This document shows positions 16,712-26,240 of a DNA stretch of 62,181 nucleotides, in pieces (the stretch's first letter is position 1; the number at the start of each line of letters is the position of its first letter). The notes beneath the pieces were generated by a model that saw nothing but the letters and a program-made list of their open reading frames with translations, searched no databases and was not told the origin of the DNA. A program made the translations under genes and the position numbers. This DNA comes from Lachnospiraceae bacterium (GTDB lineage: Bacteria; Bacillota; Clostridia; Lachnospirales; Lachnospiraceae). Location of the stretch: positions 1-62,181 of the forward strand of contig JAFSBX010000031.1 of assembly GCA_017437065.1 (NCBI GenBank). Direction: 5' to 3'.

Positions 16712-17494
16712 ATGGAAGTTGCAGATTTGAAAAAGCAGAAAAAACGTGTATTGCTTGTTGTGGCATATGATGGAACAAATTATTGCGGATGGCAGGTACA
16801 GCCGAATGGGATTACCATTGAAGGAGAATTGAATCGTTGTCTGTCTGAATTATTAGGAGAAGAAATTAAAGTAATAGGTGCAAGCCGAACAGACTCAGGG
16901 GTACATGCATTAGGAAATATTGCAGTATTTGATACAACTGCCAGAATGCCGGCGGAGAAATTTACTTATGCGCTAAATCAACGCTTACCGGAAGATATTC
17001 GTATCCAGAAGTCATGTCAGGTAGAGGCAGATTTTCATCCCCGTCATTGTGATTCAAAAAAAACATATGAATATCGTATTTATAATGCAGAGTTTCCCAT
17101 GCCGTTAAAAAGGCTTTATTCCCATTTTACTTATGTACCGCTTGATGAAGGGAAAATGCAGGAGGCAGCAAAGTATCTTGTTGGAGAACAGGATTTTAAA
17201 AGCTTTTGTGCAGCAGCGGCGGTAGTAGAAACAACCGTAAGAACGATTTATGAAGCCTCTGTGTTCAGAGAGGGAAAGGAAATTGTTATTCGTATTTCCG
17301 GGAGTGGTTTTTTATATAATATGGTCAGAATTATTGCAGGAACGTTGATGGGAGTCGGAAGAGGCAATTTAGAACCGGTACAGGTGAAGGATATTATAGA
17401 GAAATGTGACAGAAGTTTCGCGGGACCTACGGCACCGGCATGTGGATTAACATTATACAAATACGAGTTTCCGGATATTGCCGAAATTTCCTAG
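16712..17494 (+). CDS. truA: tRNA pseudouridine synthase A (positions 38-40)
   Basis: TruA converts uridines 38, 39 and 40 of the anticodon stem to pseudouridine. The 260-residue protein has the catalytic aspartate D61 in GASRTDSGVHA, plus AYDGTNYCGWQ near residue 18 and FLYNMVRIIAGTLMGVG in the C-terminal half. It closes the ecf operon, and the rplM promoter begins 18 bases after its stop. This order is conserved in Clostridia. Confidence 0.97.
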   Translation: MEVADLKKQKKRVLLVVAYDGTNYCGWQVQPNGITIEGELNRCLSELLGEEIKVIGASRTDSGVHALGNIAVFDTTARMPAEKFTYALNQRLPEDIRIQKSCQVEADFHPRHCDSKKTYEYRIYNAEFPMPLKRLYSHFTYVPLDEGKMQEAAKYLVGEQDFKSFCAAAAVVETTVRTIYEASVFREGKEIVIRISGSGFLYNMVRIIAGTLMGVGRGNLEPVQVKDIIEKCDRSFAGPTAPACGLTLYKYEFPDIAEIS

Positions 17495-17512
17495 TTTTTC
17501 TTGAAAAAGGCA

Positions 17513-17541
17513 TTGACACGCGGGGGTGCGTATAATATAAT
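17513..17541 (+). promoter_or_regulatory. Strong promoter for rplM-rpsI
   Basis: A perfect TTGACA (17513-17518) is 17 bases from a perfect TATAAT (17536-17541); another TATAAT overlaps just upstream at 17531. This is among the best promoters in the window, as expected for ribosomal genes. Confidence 0.85.
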
Positions 17542-17797
17542 ATCTAACTGTGACAATGTTTAAATGTATCGAAACCAAAGCCCCGGTGACGATATATTAA
17601 ATATAGTAATAACTTAAGTTCGTGGAATTTTCGGAGTGTGGCCGGACATCTGCACAAAGAAAAGGAAAAGAACAAAATGAGGAAAGTCAAACGACTTGAT
17701 TTATGATTAAGGAAAAAGATTAAAAGGATAATTCTTTTAATCGCAAATTCGCGCTAAAGGCACGGATTCGCAGGCTAAGGAAGGAGCAAGTGTAACT
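17542..17797 (+). promoter_or_regulatory. Long leader of rplM, possible L13 leader RNA
   Basis: About 245 bases of transcribed leader separate the promoter from rplM. It holds AAGTC-AAAC-GACTT (about 17686-17700) and a perfect 9-bp hairpin GATTAAAAG/CTTTTAATC (17718-17742). Near the start codon is a GC-rich segment in which ATTCGC occurs twice (17748 and 17766). L13 leader RNAs are established in Firmicutes. The location fits, but I cannot confirm the consensus by eye. Confidence 0.5.
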
Positions 17798-18226
17798 ATG
17801 AAAACATTTATGGCTAGTCCAGCTACAATCGATAGAAAATGGTATGTAGTAGACGCTACAGATATGACACTCGGACGTTTAGCATCCGAAGTTGCTAAAG
17901 TTTTAAGAGGTAAAAACAAAGCGATTTTTACACCACATATTGATACAGGTGATTATGTAATCGTTATCAACGCTGAAAAAATTAAAGTAACCGGTAAGAA
18001 ATTAGACCAGAAAATTTACTATCATCATTCAGACTATGTTGGTGGTATGAAAGAAACAACATTAAGAGAAAAATTAGCTAAAAAACCTGAACAGGTTATT
18101 GAACTTGCTGTAAAAGGTATGCTTCCAAAAGGACCTTTAGGAAGACAGATGTATACTAAACTTCATGTATACGCAGGACCGGAGCACAATCATGCAGCTC
18201 AGAAACCTGAAGTATTAACATTTTAA
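17798..18226 (+). CDS. rplM: 50S ribosomal protein L13
   Basis: uL13 is an early assembly protein, 142 residues here. [20 protein letters not shown], the central [18 protein letters not shown] and the late [20 protein letters not shown] are standard. AAGGAGCAAG precedes the ATG. rpsI follows after 27 bases as in most bacteria. Confidence 0.98.
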   Translation: MKTFMASPATIDRKWYVVDATDMTLGRLASEVAKVLRGKNKAIFTPHIDTGDYVIVINAEKIKVTGKKLDQKIYYHHSDYVGGMKETTLREKLAKKPEQVIELAVKGMLPKGPLGRQMYTKLHVYAGPEHNHAAQKPEVLTF

Positions 18227-18253
18227 TTAAAGGACTGAAAGGAGAAAATTAAA

Positions 18254-18649
18254 ATGGCTAACGCAGCAAAATTCTACGGAACAGGTAGAAGAAAAAAATC
18301 TATCGCTAGAGTATATTTAGTACCTGGAACAGGTAACATTACAATTAATAAAAGAAGTATCGATGAATATTTTGGATTAGAAACATTAAAGGTTATCGTT
18401 CGTCAGCCTTTAGCAGCTACAGAAACAGCTGATAAATTTGATGTTCTTGTAAACGTACATGGTGGCGGATACACAGGACAGGCAGGTGCTGTAAGACATG
18501 GTATCGCAAGAGCTTTATTACAGGCAGATGCTGATTTCAGACCAGTTCTTAAAAAAGCAGGATACTTAACAAGAGATCCAAGAATGAAAGAAAGAAAGAA
18601 ATACGGTCTCAAAGCAGCTCGTCGTGCTCCACAGTTCTCAAAGAGATAA
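18254..18649 (+). CDS. rpsI: 30S ribosomal protein S9
   Basis: uS9, 131 residues, has a C-terminal tail that reaches P-site t[22 protein letters not shown] and the end [17 protein letters not shown] are canonical, including the terminal arginine. The last codons are echoed just downstream (TTCTCAAAGAGA at 18635-18646 and 18656-18667). Confidence 0.98.
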   Translation: MANAAKFYGTGRRKKSIARVYLVPGTGNITINKRSIDEYFGLETLKVIVRQPLAATETADKFDVLVNVHGGGYTGQAGAVRHGIARALLQADADFRPVLKKAGYLTRDPRMKERKKYGLKAARRAPQFSKR

Positions 18650-18671
18650 TATTTTTTCTCAAAGAGAAAAT
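18635..18671 (+). repeat. Echo of the rpsI 3' end
   Basis: The 16 bases ending rpsI (18635-18650) recur at 18656-18671 with one change, which turns the stop codon TAA into AAA. It is a short version of the duplication seen after rpsM. Confidence 0.6.
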
Positions 18672-18684
18672 TCACAGAACATTC

Positions 18685-18720
18685 AAAACCCTTGTAAACA
18701 CTGGTTTGCAGGGGTTTTTC
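18685..18720 (+). terminator. Terminator after rpsI
   Basis: A 13-bp stem pairs 18687-18699 with 18704-18716 (AACCCTTG.../...GGGGTT, two G-U pairs), ending in a run of Ts at 18715-18719. It closes the rplM-rpsI operon ahead of the restriction genes. The next 115 bases contain no gene that I can support. Confidence 0.85.
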
Positions 18721-18837
18721 TTTATCCAATTCCAAGCAGTTGTATTTGTACGGTATTTCTTGAGTAATGCAACAAGGTTAGGGATGGTTTTAGAAGGTAA
18801 GATTACTAAGAACTACTATGAAATCCCATAAAACACA

Positions 18838-18866
18838 TTGAAAAAACAGAACATATGTGCTATACT
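18838..18866 (+). promoter_or_regulatory. Promoter of the restriction-modification genes
   Basis: TTGAAA (18838-18843) and TATACT (18861-18866) are 17 bases apart, about 68 bases before the ATG at 18934. The promoter lies inside the longest reading frame, which argues that the 5' extension of that frame is not translated. Confidence 0.65.
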
Positions 18867-18933
18867 TTTGGCAGTGTTTCGAAGAATAGGAACTAATGTG
18901 ATGGATAATTATATGCAGGGAGGAGATTGTTAT

Positions 18934-21900
18934 ATGTGCATTGATAGATTAAGGCAATTAATAATGCAATATAAAGAAAGCATGAGTTATTATCGTGATG
19001 CTAAAAATGCATATAATGAGACGGAATGTCGAGATGAATACATTAGTCCTCTGTTGGAGTGTTTTGGCTGGGATGTACATAATAAAAAAGGAAAGTTGCC
19101 ACAATATAAAGAAGTTGTAGTAGAAAAGTTTTCCAGTAGTTCAGAAAGACCGGATTACACATTGACATTGAATGGTGTGTCTAAAATTTTTGTTGAGGCA
19201 AAGAAACCAAGTGTAGATATAACTACTGAACTTGAACCGGCAATGCAGACCAGGAAATATGGTTGGAATGCTAATCATGCATTAGCAATACTGACAAACT
19301 TTGAAAATCTTCTTATTTATGATACAACTAATAAACCGGAAGAAGGGGATAATGCAAGTACTTCTTTGTATCGAAAATATAGCTATGAAGATTATGTAGA
19401 AAAGTACCACGAAATTGCTGATTTGATTTCCAGAGACAATGTATATTCGGGACAATATGATGAATTTGTTAAATCAAATTTTCAGAGTGAGACCAGATTT
19501 AGTACAGAGATTGATGAAACCTTTCTTAAGCAGATTAATAAATGGAGACTTGAAATAGGAAACTATTTGTATGAAGGAAAGGAAGAATATAGAAATATTA
19601 GTGTACTTAATGATATTGTACAAGATTTTATCAATCAAATAATTTTCTTGAGAATTTGTGAAGACAGAAAATTGCCGTTGTACATGAAATTGTATGAAAC
19701 AGTGGAAGACAGAGCGGCATTGCAGAAGGTATTAACTACTGTTTTTAAGGAAGCGGACAAACGGTATAATTCAGGCTTGTTCAAAAATGATAGTCTTATT
19801 TTCGATTTGAGTTGTGACATTATTTTTGAAATGATAGAGTCGTTGTATTATCCTAAGACACCGTATATGTTCACAATTATTGAACCAAGTATTTTGGGGA
19901 AAATATACGAATCCTTTTTAGCAGAAAGTCTGATATTGGAGGACGGAAAAATTGTTCTGGCGCAAAAAAAGGAATATATATATAAATCAGTGGTCAGTAC
20001 ACCGGTGGAAATAGTGAGATATATGGTAAAAAATGCATTAGAACCATTATGTAAAGGAAAGACTCCGGAAGAAATATTATTATTGAAAATTGCCGATATT
20101 GCATGCGGTTCAGGTGTTTTTTTAGAAGAAGCATATCAATATTTGGTTGATTATTGTACTGAATGGTACAAGGTAAATGATAAAGAACATTTGTTGATGG
20201 TGGAAGATGGTATTGAGAAATTGCCGTTAGTTGATAAGAAAGAAATTTTGACAAATTGTATTTATGGTGTAGATATTGATATACATGCAGTAGAAGTTAG
20301 TAAATTTTCCTTATTACTAAAATTAATTGAGAACGAAACCGAGCCATCTGTTATGAGCAGTAAACCTATATTACCGGAATTGGAGGACAATGTTAAATGT
20401 GGCAATTCATTGGTGACAAGTGAAGATATTGATGGATTGACAATTACATCAGAAGATTTAATAAATATAGGTCCGTCTGATTGGCAGGAAATAAATGGTG
20501 GAAATAAGTTTGATGCAATTATTGGAAATCCGCCTTATGTTAAGACAGAAGATATTAAAAAACTTCATACTAATGCGGAAGTTACAATTTATAAGAAATA
20601 TGGAAGTTCTCATAAACAGTACGATAAATACTATTTGTTTATCGAGAAAGCATTAAATTTGATTAACAGGAACGGTTTAGTGTGTTATATTGTACCGAAT
20701 AAATTTTTACATACTGAATCGTCAGAAAAGCTTCGTCTTATGCTTAAAGATAAGATTATCAAACTGGATGATTTTGGAGCCACTCAGTTATTTAAAGATA
20801 AGACGATATATAGTTCAATTCTTACAGTGGGTACAAACAATGTAGAACATTTGGCATATAGGACAGTAGATAAGGTGGCTCACTTGTGGAATGATGAAAA
20901 GGAACAATATACCCTGATTTCTAAAAAAAGTTTGAACTGTATGCCATGGAATGATACCTCAATTATTAATGATGGTTCACCGTGGTTTGTATCGGATGAT
21001 AATGAGTATGTTAAAATGCTGAAAAATGCGGAAACAAAAATAGTTTCATTGTCCGATATAGTAGAGATATATAATGGAATTCAAACAAGTGCAGAAAAAG
21101 TATATAAGATTGAAGGAAAAACAATTGTATCTGAGGATGAGAACTATGTGAAGTTCAGGGTTCAAGGTAAGGAATATATGATTGAAAGAGGAATTTTGAG
21201 ATTATATTTTAAACCTTCGAGAACCGAACAAGGTATGTTGAATACATATAGCAATATTAATCAGGTTAAAATTAACTATAATATTTTTCCGTATGACCAG
21301 AATGGCAATTTTATGACAAAGGATATAATGAAAGAACAATATCCGTATGCATGGGAATATTTATTAGAACACAAAGATAAGTTATTACCAAAGTCATTAG
21401 GCGGAAATCGAGATGTGCAACCGGCAGTTTCCGATGAAGATGAATGGTATCGTTATGGAAGAAGTCAAGCAATTACAAGCCTTAATAATAGGGACAAAAT
21501 AATTGTCGGAGTTAATCGTAAAAAAGATGATCCGTTATATCTTATGGATACAACTCACTATTTAATTGCTTCCGGTGGAACAGCAGGTTATGTGGGAATA
21601 TCCCTGAAAGAAAATAGTGAATATCAGTTGGAGTATATACATGCATGGTTATCTCATCCATGGACAGATTTGTATTTACAATTAATTGGTAGTGATTTTG
21701 AGGGTGGATTTATAGCAAGAGGAACATATACATTACCTATGGTTCCTTTTATCAAGTTGGATTTTTCGGATAGAAAGCAAAAGGAGTTATATGACCAGGT
21801 TGTAGATAATACGAAGCGGGTTGGCAAATTAAATGAAGAATTATTAGGTAAGACGGATAAGGCCACACGGAATGTGCTGGAAAAGGAAAAGAATAGGCTG

Positions 21901-21951
21901 ATAAAGAAGATTAAAGAAATGATAACAAAAGTTTATCAGCAGAATTTTTAG
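18934..21951 (+). CDS. Type IIG restriction-modification enzyme, Eco57I-like
   Basis: One 1005-residue chain appears to both cut and methylate DNA. The N-terminal nuclease domain has a PD-(D/E)XK site: D74 in ERPDYTL and E88-A-K90 in FVEAKK. The adenine methylase core has motif I ADIACGSG near 386 and motif IV NPPY at 532-535. The last ~300 residues are the probable target recognition domain, ending in a lysine-rich helix. I start at ATG 18934 with GGGAGGAG upstream; an in-frame TTG at 18838 would include the promoter. A separate methylase follows after eight bases, matching the Eco57I layout of a ~1000-residue bifunctional enzyme plus a ~540-residue methylase. The recognition sequence cannot be predicted. 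Confidence 0.9.
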   Translation: MCIDRLRQLIMQYKESMSYYRDAKNAYNETECRDEYISPLLECFGWDVHNKKGKLPQYKEVVVEKFSSSSERPDYTLTLNGVSKIFVEAKKPSVDITTELEPAMQTRKYGWNANHALAILTNFENLLIYDTTNKPEEGDNASTSLYRKYSYEDYVEKYHEIADLISRDNVYSGQYDEFVKSNFQSETRFSTEIDETFLKQINKWRLEIGNYLYEGKEEYRNISVLNDIVQDFINQIIFLRICEDRKLPLYMKLYETVEDRAALQKVLTTVFKEADKRYNSGLFKNDSLIFDLSCDIIFEMIESLYYPKTPYMFTIIEPSILGKIYESFLAESLILEDGKIVLAQKKEYIYKSVVSTPVEIVRYMVKNALEPLCKGKTPEEILLLKIADIACGSGVFLEEAYQYLVDYCTEWYKVNDKEHLLMVEDGIEKLPLVDKKEILTNCIYGVDIDIHAVEVSKFSLLLKLIENETEPSVMSSKPILPELEDNVKCGNSLVTSEDIDGLTITSEDLINIGPSDWQEINGGNKFDAIIGNPPYVKTEDIKKLHTNAEVTIYKKYGSSHKQYDKYYLFIEKALNLINRNGLVCYIVPNKFLHTESSEKLRLMLKDKIIKLDDFGATQLFKDKTIYSSILTVGTNNVEHLAYRTVDKVAHLWNDEKEQYTLISKKSLNCMPWNDTSIINDGSPWFVSDDNEYVKMLKNAETKIVSLSDIVEIYNGIQTSAEKVYKIEGKTIVSEDENYVKFRVQGKEYMIERGILRLYFKPSRTEQGMLNTYSNINQVKINYNIFPYDQNGNFMTKDIMKEQYPYAWEYLLEHKDKLLPKSLGGNRDVQPAVSDEDEWYRYGRSQAITSLNNRDKIIVGVNRKKDDPLYLMDTTHYLIASGGTAGYVGISLKENSEYQLEYIHAWLSHPWTDLYLQLIGSDFEGGFIARGTYTLPMVPFIKLDFSDRKQKELYDQVVDNTKRVGKLNEELLGKTDKATRNVLEKEKNRLIKKIKEMITKVYQQNF

Positions 21952-21959
21952 GTGATTGT

Positions 21960-23594
21960 ATGAAGTTAAAAGAAGATAGTTCTGCACAGAAGCTTAGAGG
22001 TGCCTATTATACACCATTACCATTAGCAAGAATGATGGTTGAATTGTTTACAGGCAGAACTGACTGTAAGAGTGTTTTGGAGCCAAGCTGTGGTGACGGT
22101 GTGTTTTTGGATGCATTGATTAAGGCGGATTGTGTGAAAAAGTATACCAATATTGATGCTGTTGAAATTAACGGAACAGAGGCGAAAAAGGTCAAGGAAA
22201 GAATGAAAGCTTATGAAAATGTCAAAGTGATAAATAAGGATTTCTTTGACTTTTATAGAGCGAATAAGGATTCTGTTGAGTATGACTTGATTTTAGGGAA
22301 TCCGCCATATATCAGATATCAATATTTGGAAGAAAATCAACGTGATTTAATGTCGGAGATATTGACATCTCAAGGAATGAAAGCGAATAAGCTCGTAAAT
22401 ACATGGGTTGGGTTTATTGTTTCCTGTGTAAATTTGTTGAGTAAGAACGGCAAAATAGCGTTTGTAATTCCGGCAGAGATTATGCAAGTTGCATATGCAG
22501 AAGATTTAAGACTTTTTTTGTCAGATAATCTTTCTAAAATTACTCTTATTACGTTTGAAGAGCTTGTTTTCCCGGATATAGAGCAGGAAATAGTTGTTTT
22601 TATTGGTGAAAAGGGTGACGAAGAAAAAGGAATTCGAATTGTAGAACTGAATAATTTGGAGGATTTAAAGTCATTTGATATTGAGGCGAATGATTTTCAA
22701 AAATTACAGCATGTTCATGAGAAGTGGACAAAGTACTTCACTAATGTTGAAGAAAACGCATTAGTTAAACGCATCAGAGAAGATAAGCGTTTTCAAAAGT
22801 TATCAGATATTGCTTTAATCAATGTTGGGATTACAACAGGTAATAATAAGTATTTTTCTGTGGAACAAAAAGTAGTTGAAAAATACCGGTTGCAGGATGT
22901 TGTACGACCATTAATTGGGAGAAGTGCTCATGCAAATAGTATATATTTTACACATGAGGATTGGATGCTGAATGTAAATAATAATAAAGCAGCTTTTTTG
23001 ATTGATTTTCCGGATGTTGAGTATAAGCGTTATCCTAAAAAGCATAAGGAATATATTAAGAAAGGTGAAAAGAACGGGGAGAACAAAGGTTATAAATGCT
23101 CTATTAGAGACAGATGGTATCGTATTCCGTCAATATGGGTACCGGATGCGTTCTTTTTGCGTAGAAATAATTTGTATCCAAAGTTTGTCTTAAATCAGTG
23201 TGATGCAGTATCTACTGATACGATGCATAGAATTAAATTTAATGAAGGAATTGAGCCGGAGCGGGCAATTTTGTCTTACTATAACAGCATTTCTTTTGCG
23301 TTTACGGAACTCTGTGGAAGAAGCTATGGCGGTGGAGTGTTAGAAATTCTTCCGGGTGAAGTGGGAAATATAATTGTTCCAAGATTAGATGATATTCCTA
23401 TAAAAAAAGTAAGAGAAGTACTAACAAGGGTTGACTCTTTTATTAGAAAAGGTGATGATATAGAAAAAGTTTTAGATATTGTGGATAATGAAATTTTGGT
23501 ATCATTACTGGGGATAGATGACATAATGTGTAAAGATGCACGTATTATTTGGAAAAAAATGCAGAAAAGAAGATTGAAGAGAGGATGGAATTAA
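21960..23594 (+). CDS. Companion N6-adenine DNA methyltransferase
   Basis: This 544-residue protein protects the host site of the neighbouring type IIG enzyme, probably modifying the second strand. Motif I is LEPSCGDGVF (40-49) and motif IV is NPPY (114-117), so it is a gamma-class adenine methylase. The YYTPLPLARMM segment before motif I is a typical motif X. A recognition domain follows from about residue 280, with CGRSYGGGVLEILPGEV near 460. No nuclease domain is visible. It is separated by eight bases from the upstream gene, so the two are co-transcribed. Confidence 0.9.
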   Translation: MKLKEDSSAQKLRGAYYTPLPLARMMVELFTGRTDCKSVLEPSCGDGVFLDALIKADCVKKYTNIDAVEINGTEAKKVKERMKAYENVKVINKDFFDFYRANKDSVEYDLILGNPPYIRYQYLEENQRDLMSEILTSQGMKANKLVNTWVGFIVSCVNLLSKNGKIAFVIPAEIMQVAYAEDLRLFLSDNLSKITLITFEELVFPDIEQEIVVFIGEKGDEEKGIRIVELNNLEDLKSFDIEANDFQKLQHVHEKWTKYFTNVEENALVKRIREDKRFQKLSDIALINVGITTGNNKYFSVEQKVVEKYRLQDVVRPLIGRSAHANSIYFTHEDWMLNVNNNKAAFLIDFPDVEYKRYPKKHKEYIKKGEKNGENKGYKCSIRDRWYRIPSIWVPDAFFLRRNNLYPKFVLNQCDAVSTDTMHRIKFNEGIEPERAILSYYNSISFAFTELCGRSYGGGVLEILPGEVGNIIVPRLDDIPIKKVREVLTRVDSFIRKGDDIEKVLDIVDNEILVSLLGIDDIMCKDARIIWKKMQKRRLKRGWN

Positions 23595-23665
23595 AATGTC
23601 ATTATAAGATGAAGTTCAACTATGATAATCTTTTTCAATAAGAAATACGAAAGAAGTGATGAAGT

Positions 23666-25027
23666 TTGAAAACACAAACTAATAAAATTACAGAAAATAC
23701 TTCCTTGTTGCTTTTGGCGGGACCGATGTTTCTGGAAACCTTTTTGAATATTCTGGTACATAATGTAGATACACTGATGCTCAGCCATTATTCTGAAAAT
23801 GCAGTAGGTGCCGTAGGAAATGCCAATCAGTTAATGAGCCTCATTATATTAATGTTTGGGATTATATCCACGGCAACATCAGTAGTAGTGGCACAGTATT
23901 TGGGAGCAAAACAGTACGACAAAATGAACATGATTTATACATTAGTACTGGTTGTTAATTTTGTGTTTGGCTTAGCGCTAAGTGTGTTGGTTGTTTTGTT
24001 AAAAGTACCATGTATGCAGTTGTTGCAGGTATCAAAAGAAATGATGCCCGATGCATTGACATACTTGAATTTTGTGGGTGGATTTTTGTTTCTTCAGGCT
24101 TGTTATAATGTCATGCTGCAAATTTTACGCTGTAATGGGCATACAAAGGTTGGAATGTATATTTCTCTAATTATTAATGTGATTAATATTGTAGGAAACT
24201 ATCTGTTTTTATATGGTCCGTTGAAATTCTTAAATCTTGGTGTGGCAGGAGTTGCAATCTCTACCGTAATAGCAAGAGTTGCGGCGTTGGTCATGGCGCT
24301 GGTAGTATTTTATCGTTACCGTTTAGGAAAGGTTTCCCTTAGATTTCTCAATCCATTTCCGGGGAAATTGCTGGCACAGATGATTAAAATCGGACTTCCT
24401 TCCGCGGGGGAAAGTATGTCTTATAATATGTACCAGATGGTGCTTCTTTCCTTTGTCAACAGTATGGGAAATGAGGCGGTTAATGCAAGAATATATTGTA
24501 ATTCACTAATTTCGCTGGCAAATGTATTTTCTAATTCGGTGGCTATGGCAACGCAGATTATCACAGGACATCTTGTGGGTGCGGAAAAAGAGGATGAAGC
24601 ATATAAAAGGGTGTGGAAAACGCTACGAATTTCTTTGCCTATTACTATTGGACTAACTACGATAAATTGTATTATATCTCCATATTCGCTCAGACTGTTT
24701 ACTTCCAATGAGAAGATTATTCAACTTGCATTCTGGATTATGTTTGTGGATATTTTCTTAGAAATCGGCCGTTGTCTGAATATGACATTTGTATGCAGTC
24801 TGAAAGCTGCCGGTGATTATATGTTTCCGCTTCTCGTAGGATTGTTTACTATGTGGTGTCTCGGTGCTACAGGAGGATATTTGTTTGGGATTGTGGCAGG
24901 ACTTGGCGTAGCAGGTGTCTTTATGGGAACTGCAACGGATGAATGTATCAGAGGACTGATTGTTATGGGACGGTGGAAAAGCGGAAAATGGAGAGGAAAA
25001 TCCATAGTAAAAAAGGAAATAAACTAA
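23666..25027 (+). CDS. MATE family efflux transporter (first copy)
   Basis: This 453-residue membrane protein has about twelve hydrophobic segments in two similar halves and belongs to the MATE/DinF family, which expels drugs or metabolites using an ion gradient. Visible signatures include MFLETFLNILVHNVDTLMLS at the start and VGAVGNANQLMSL. It begins with TTG at 23666; the ATG at 23659 is out of frame and stops at once. The substrate cannot be inferred. A second MATE gene at 33950 is clearly different. Confidence 0.9.
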   Translation: MKTQTNKITENTSLLLLAGPMFLETFLNILVHNVDTLMLSHYSENAVGAVGNANQLMSLIILMFGIISTATSVVVAQYLGAKQYDKMNMIYTLVLVVNFVFGLALSVLVVLLKVPCMQLLQVSKEMMPDALTYLNFVGGFLFLQACYNVMLQILRCNGHTKVGMYISLIINVINIVGNYLFLYGPLKFLNLGVAGVAISTVIARVAALVMALVVFYRYRLGKVSLRFLNPFPGKLLAQMIKIGLPSAGESMSYNMYQMVLLSFVNSMGNEAVNARIYCNSLISLANVFSNSVAMATQIITGHLVGAEKEDEAYKRVWKTLRISLPITIGLTTINCIISPYSLRLFTSNEKIIQLAFWIMFVDIFLEIGRCLNMTFVCSLKAAGDYMFPLLVGLFTMWCLGATGGYLFGIVAGLGVAGVFMGTATDECIRGLIVMGRWKSGKWRGKSIVKKEIN

Positions 25028-25082
25028 AGAAATCATTTTAAGAAGTACAAATTTTATGATACAAGAAAGAGAGGGGACAATT

Positions 25083-26210
25083 ATGGTTTACAAAGAGTTT
25101 CAGGGAAAGAAGTTATCTGCATTAGGTTTAGGAACAATGCGCCTTCCTGTTATTGACGGTAATGATTCTGCAATTGATGTGAAAGCAGCAGAAGAAATGG
25201 TTGCGTATGCAATGGAAGCAGGAATTAATTATTATGACACGGCGTGGGGGTATCATAATGGCAATTCTGAACTTGTAATGGGTGATATTCTTAGTAAATA
25301 TCCAAGAGAAAGTTTTTATCTTGCATCAAAGTTTCCGGGATATGATTTAGCGAATATCGGAAAAGTAGAAGAAATTTTTGAAAAACAGTTAGAAAAATGT
25401 AAAGTGGAATATTTTGATTTCTATCTTTTTCACAATGTATGTGAATTAAATATTGATGCTTATCTGAATGAAGAATATGGAATTTATGATTATCTGATGA
25501 AACAGAAGAAAAACGGAAGAATTAAACATTTGGGATTTTCCGCACATGGAAGTTTGGAAGTAATGGAGCGTTTCTTAAATGCTTATGGAAAAGATATGGA
25601 GTTTGGGCAGATTCAGATAAACTGGCTGGATTATGAGTTCCAGAAAGCGAAAGAAAAGGTAGATCTGTTGAATAAATATCAGATTCCGGTATGGGTAATG
25701 GAACCTCTCAGAGGTGGAAAACTGGCAGCATTGGACAAAGAAAAAGAAGATATTTTAAAACAGTACCGTGATGAAAAAACTGTTGCATGGGCTTTCCGGT
25801 TTTTGCAGACCATACCGGAAATTACAGTTACGTTATCCGGAATGTCAAATTTTGAGCAATTAAGAGAAAATATTGAAATATATAAAGAAGATAAACCGCT
25901 TGCAGAGAAAGAAATGAATGTGTTACTTGGATTTGCTGATGAAATGACGAAAAAAACAATGCTTCCATGTACCGCATGTAAGTATTGTATAACACATTGT
26001 CCAAAAGGAATTAACATTCCGCATTTGATAGAACTTTATAATGAGCATATTTTTACCGGTGGTGGATTTATTGCACCTATGGCAATGGGAGCAATTCCGA
26101 AGGAAAAACAGCCTTCTGCGTGTGTAGGATGCAGAAGCTGCGAACAGGTATGCCCGCAACAGATAAAAATTTCAGAAATGATGAAAGATTTTACTGAAAA
26201 ATTAGGATAA
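25083..26210 (+). CDS. Aldo/keto reductase with C-terminal 2[4Fe-4S] domain
   Basis: The first ~280 residues form an aldo/keto reductase barrel with INYYDTAWGYHNG carrying the catalytic Asp and Tyr, and FYLFHNV with the histidine. The final ~90 residues hold two 4Fe-4S motifs: CTACKYCITHCPKG, then CVGCRSCEQVCPQ. This architecture is common in clostridia, where electrons are thought to come from ferredoxin as well as or instead of NADPH. I start at ATG 25083 behind GAGAGGGG, giving 375 residues. Its substrate is unknown. Confidence 0.93.
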   Translation: MVYKEFQGKKLSALGLGTMRLPVIDGNDSAIDVKAAEEMVAYAMEAGINYYDTAWGYHNGNSELVMGDILSKYPRESFYLASKFPGYDLANIGKVEEIFEKQLEKCKVEYFDFYLFHNVCELNIDAYLNEEYGIYDYLMKQKKNGRIKHLGFSAHGSLEVMERFLNAYGKDMEFGQIQINWLDYEFQKAKEKVDLLNKYQIPVWVMEPLRGGKLAALDKEKEDILKQYRDEKTVAWAFRFLQTIPEITVTLSGMSNFEQLRENIEIYKEDKPLAEKEMNVLLGFADEMTKKTMLPCTACKYCITHCPKGINIPHLIELYNEHIFTGGGFIAPMAMGAIPKEKQPSACVGCRSCEQVCPQQIKISEMMKDFTEKLG

Positions 26211-26240
26211 TAAGGATAGTTGTGGAAGGAATAAGAAGTG

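Noticed and set aside
18740-18833. Short reading after the rpsI terminator ending GKITKNYYEIP
   Set aside because: It looks slightly protein-like and might be the end of a lost gene, but no family is recognisable and no start exists.
23659-23675. ATG start for the first MATE gene
   Set aside because: The ATG at 23659 is out of frame with the protein and reaches a stop after two further codons; the TTG at 23666 is the only workable start.
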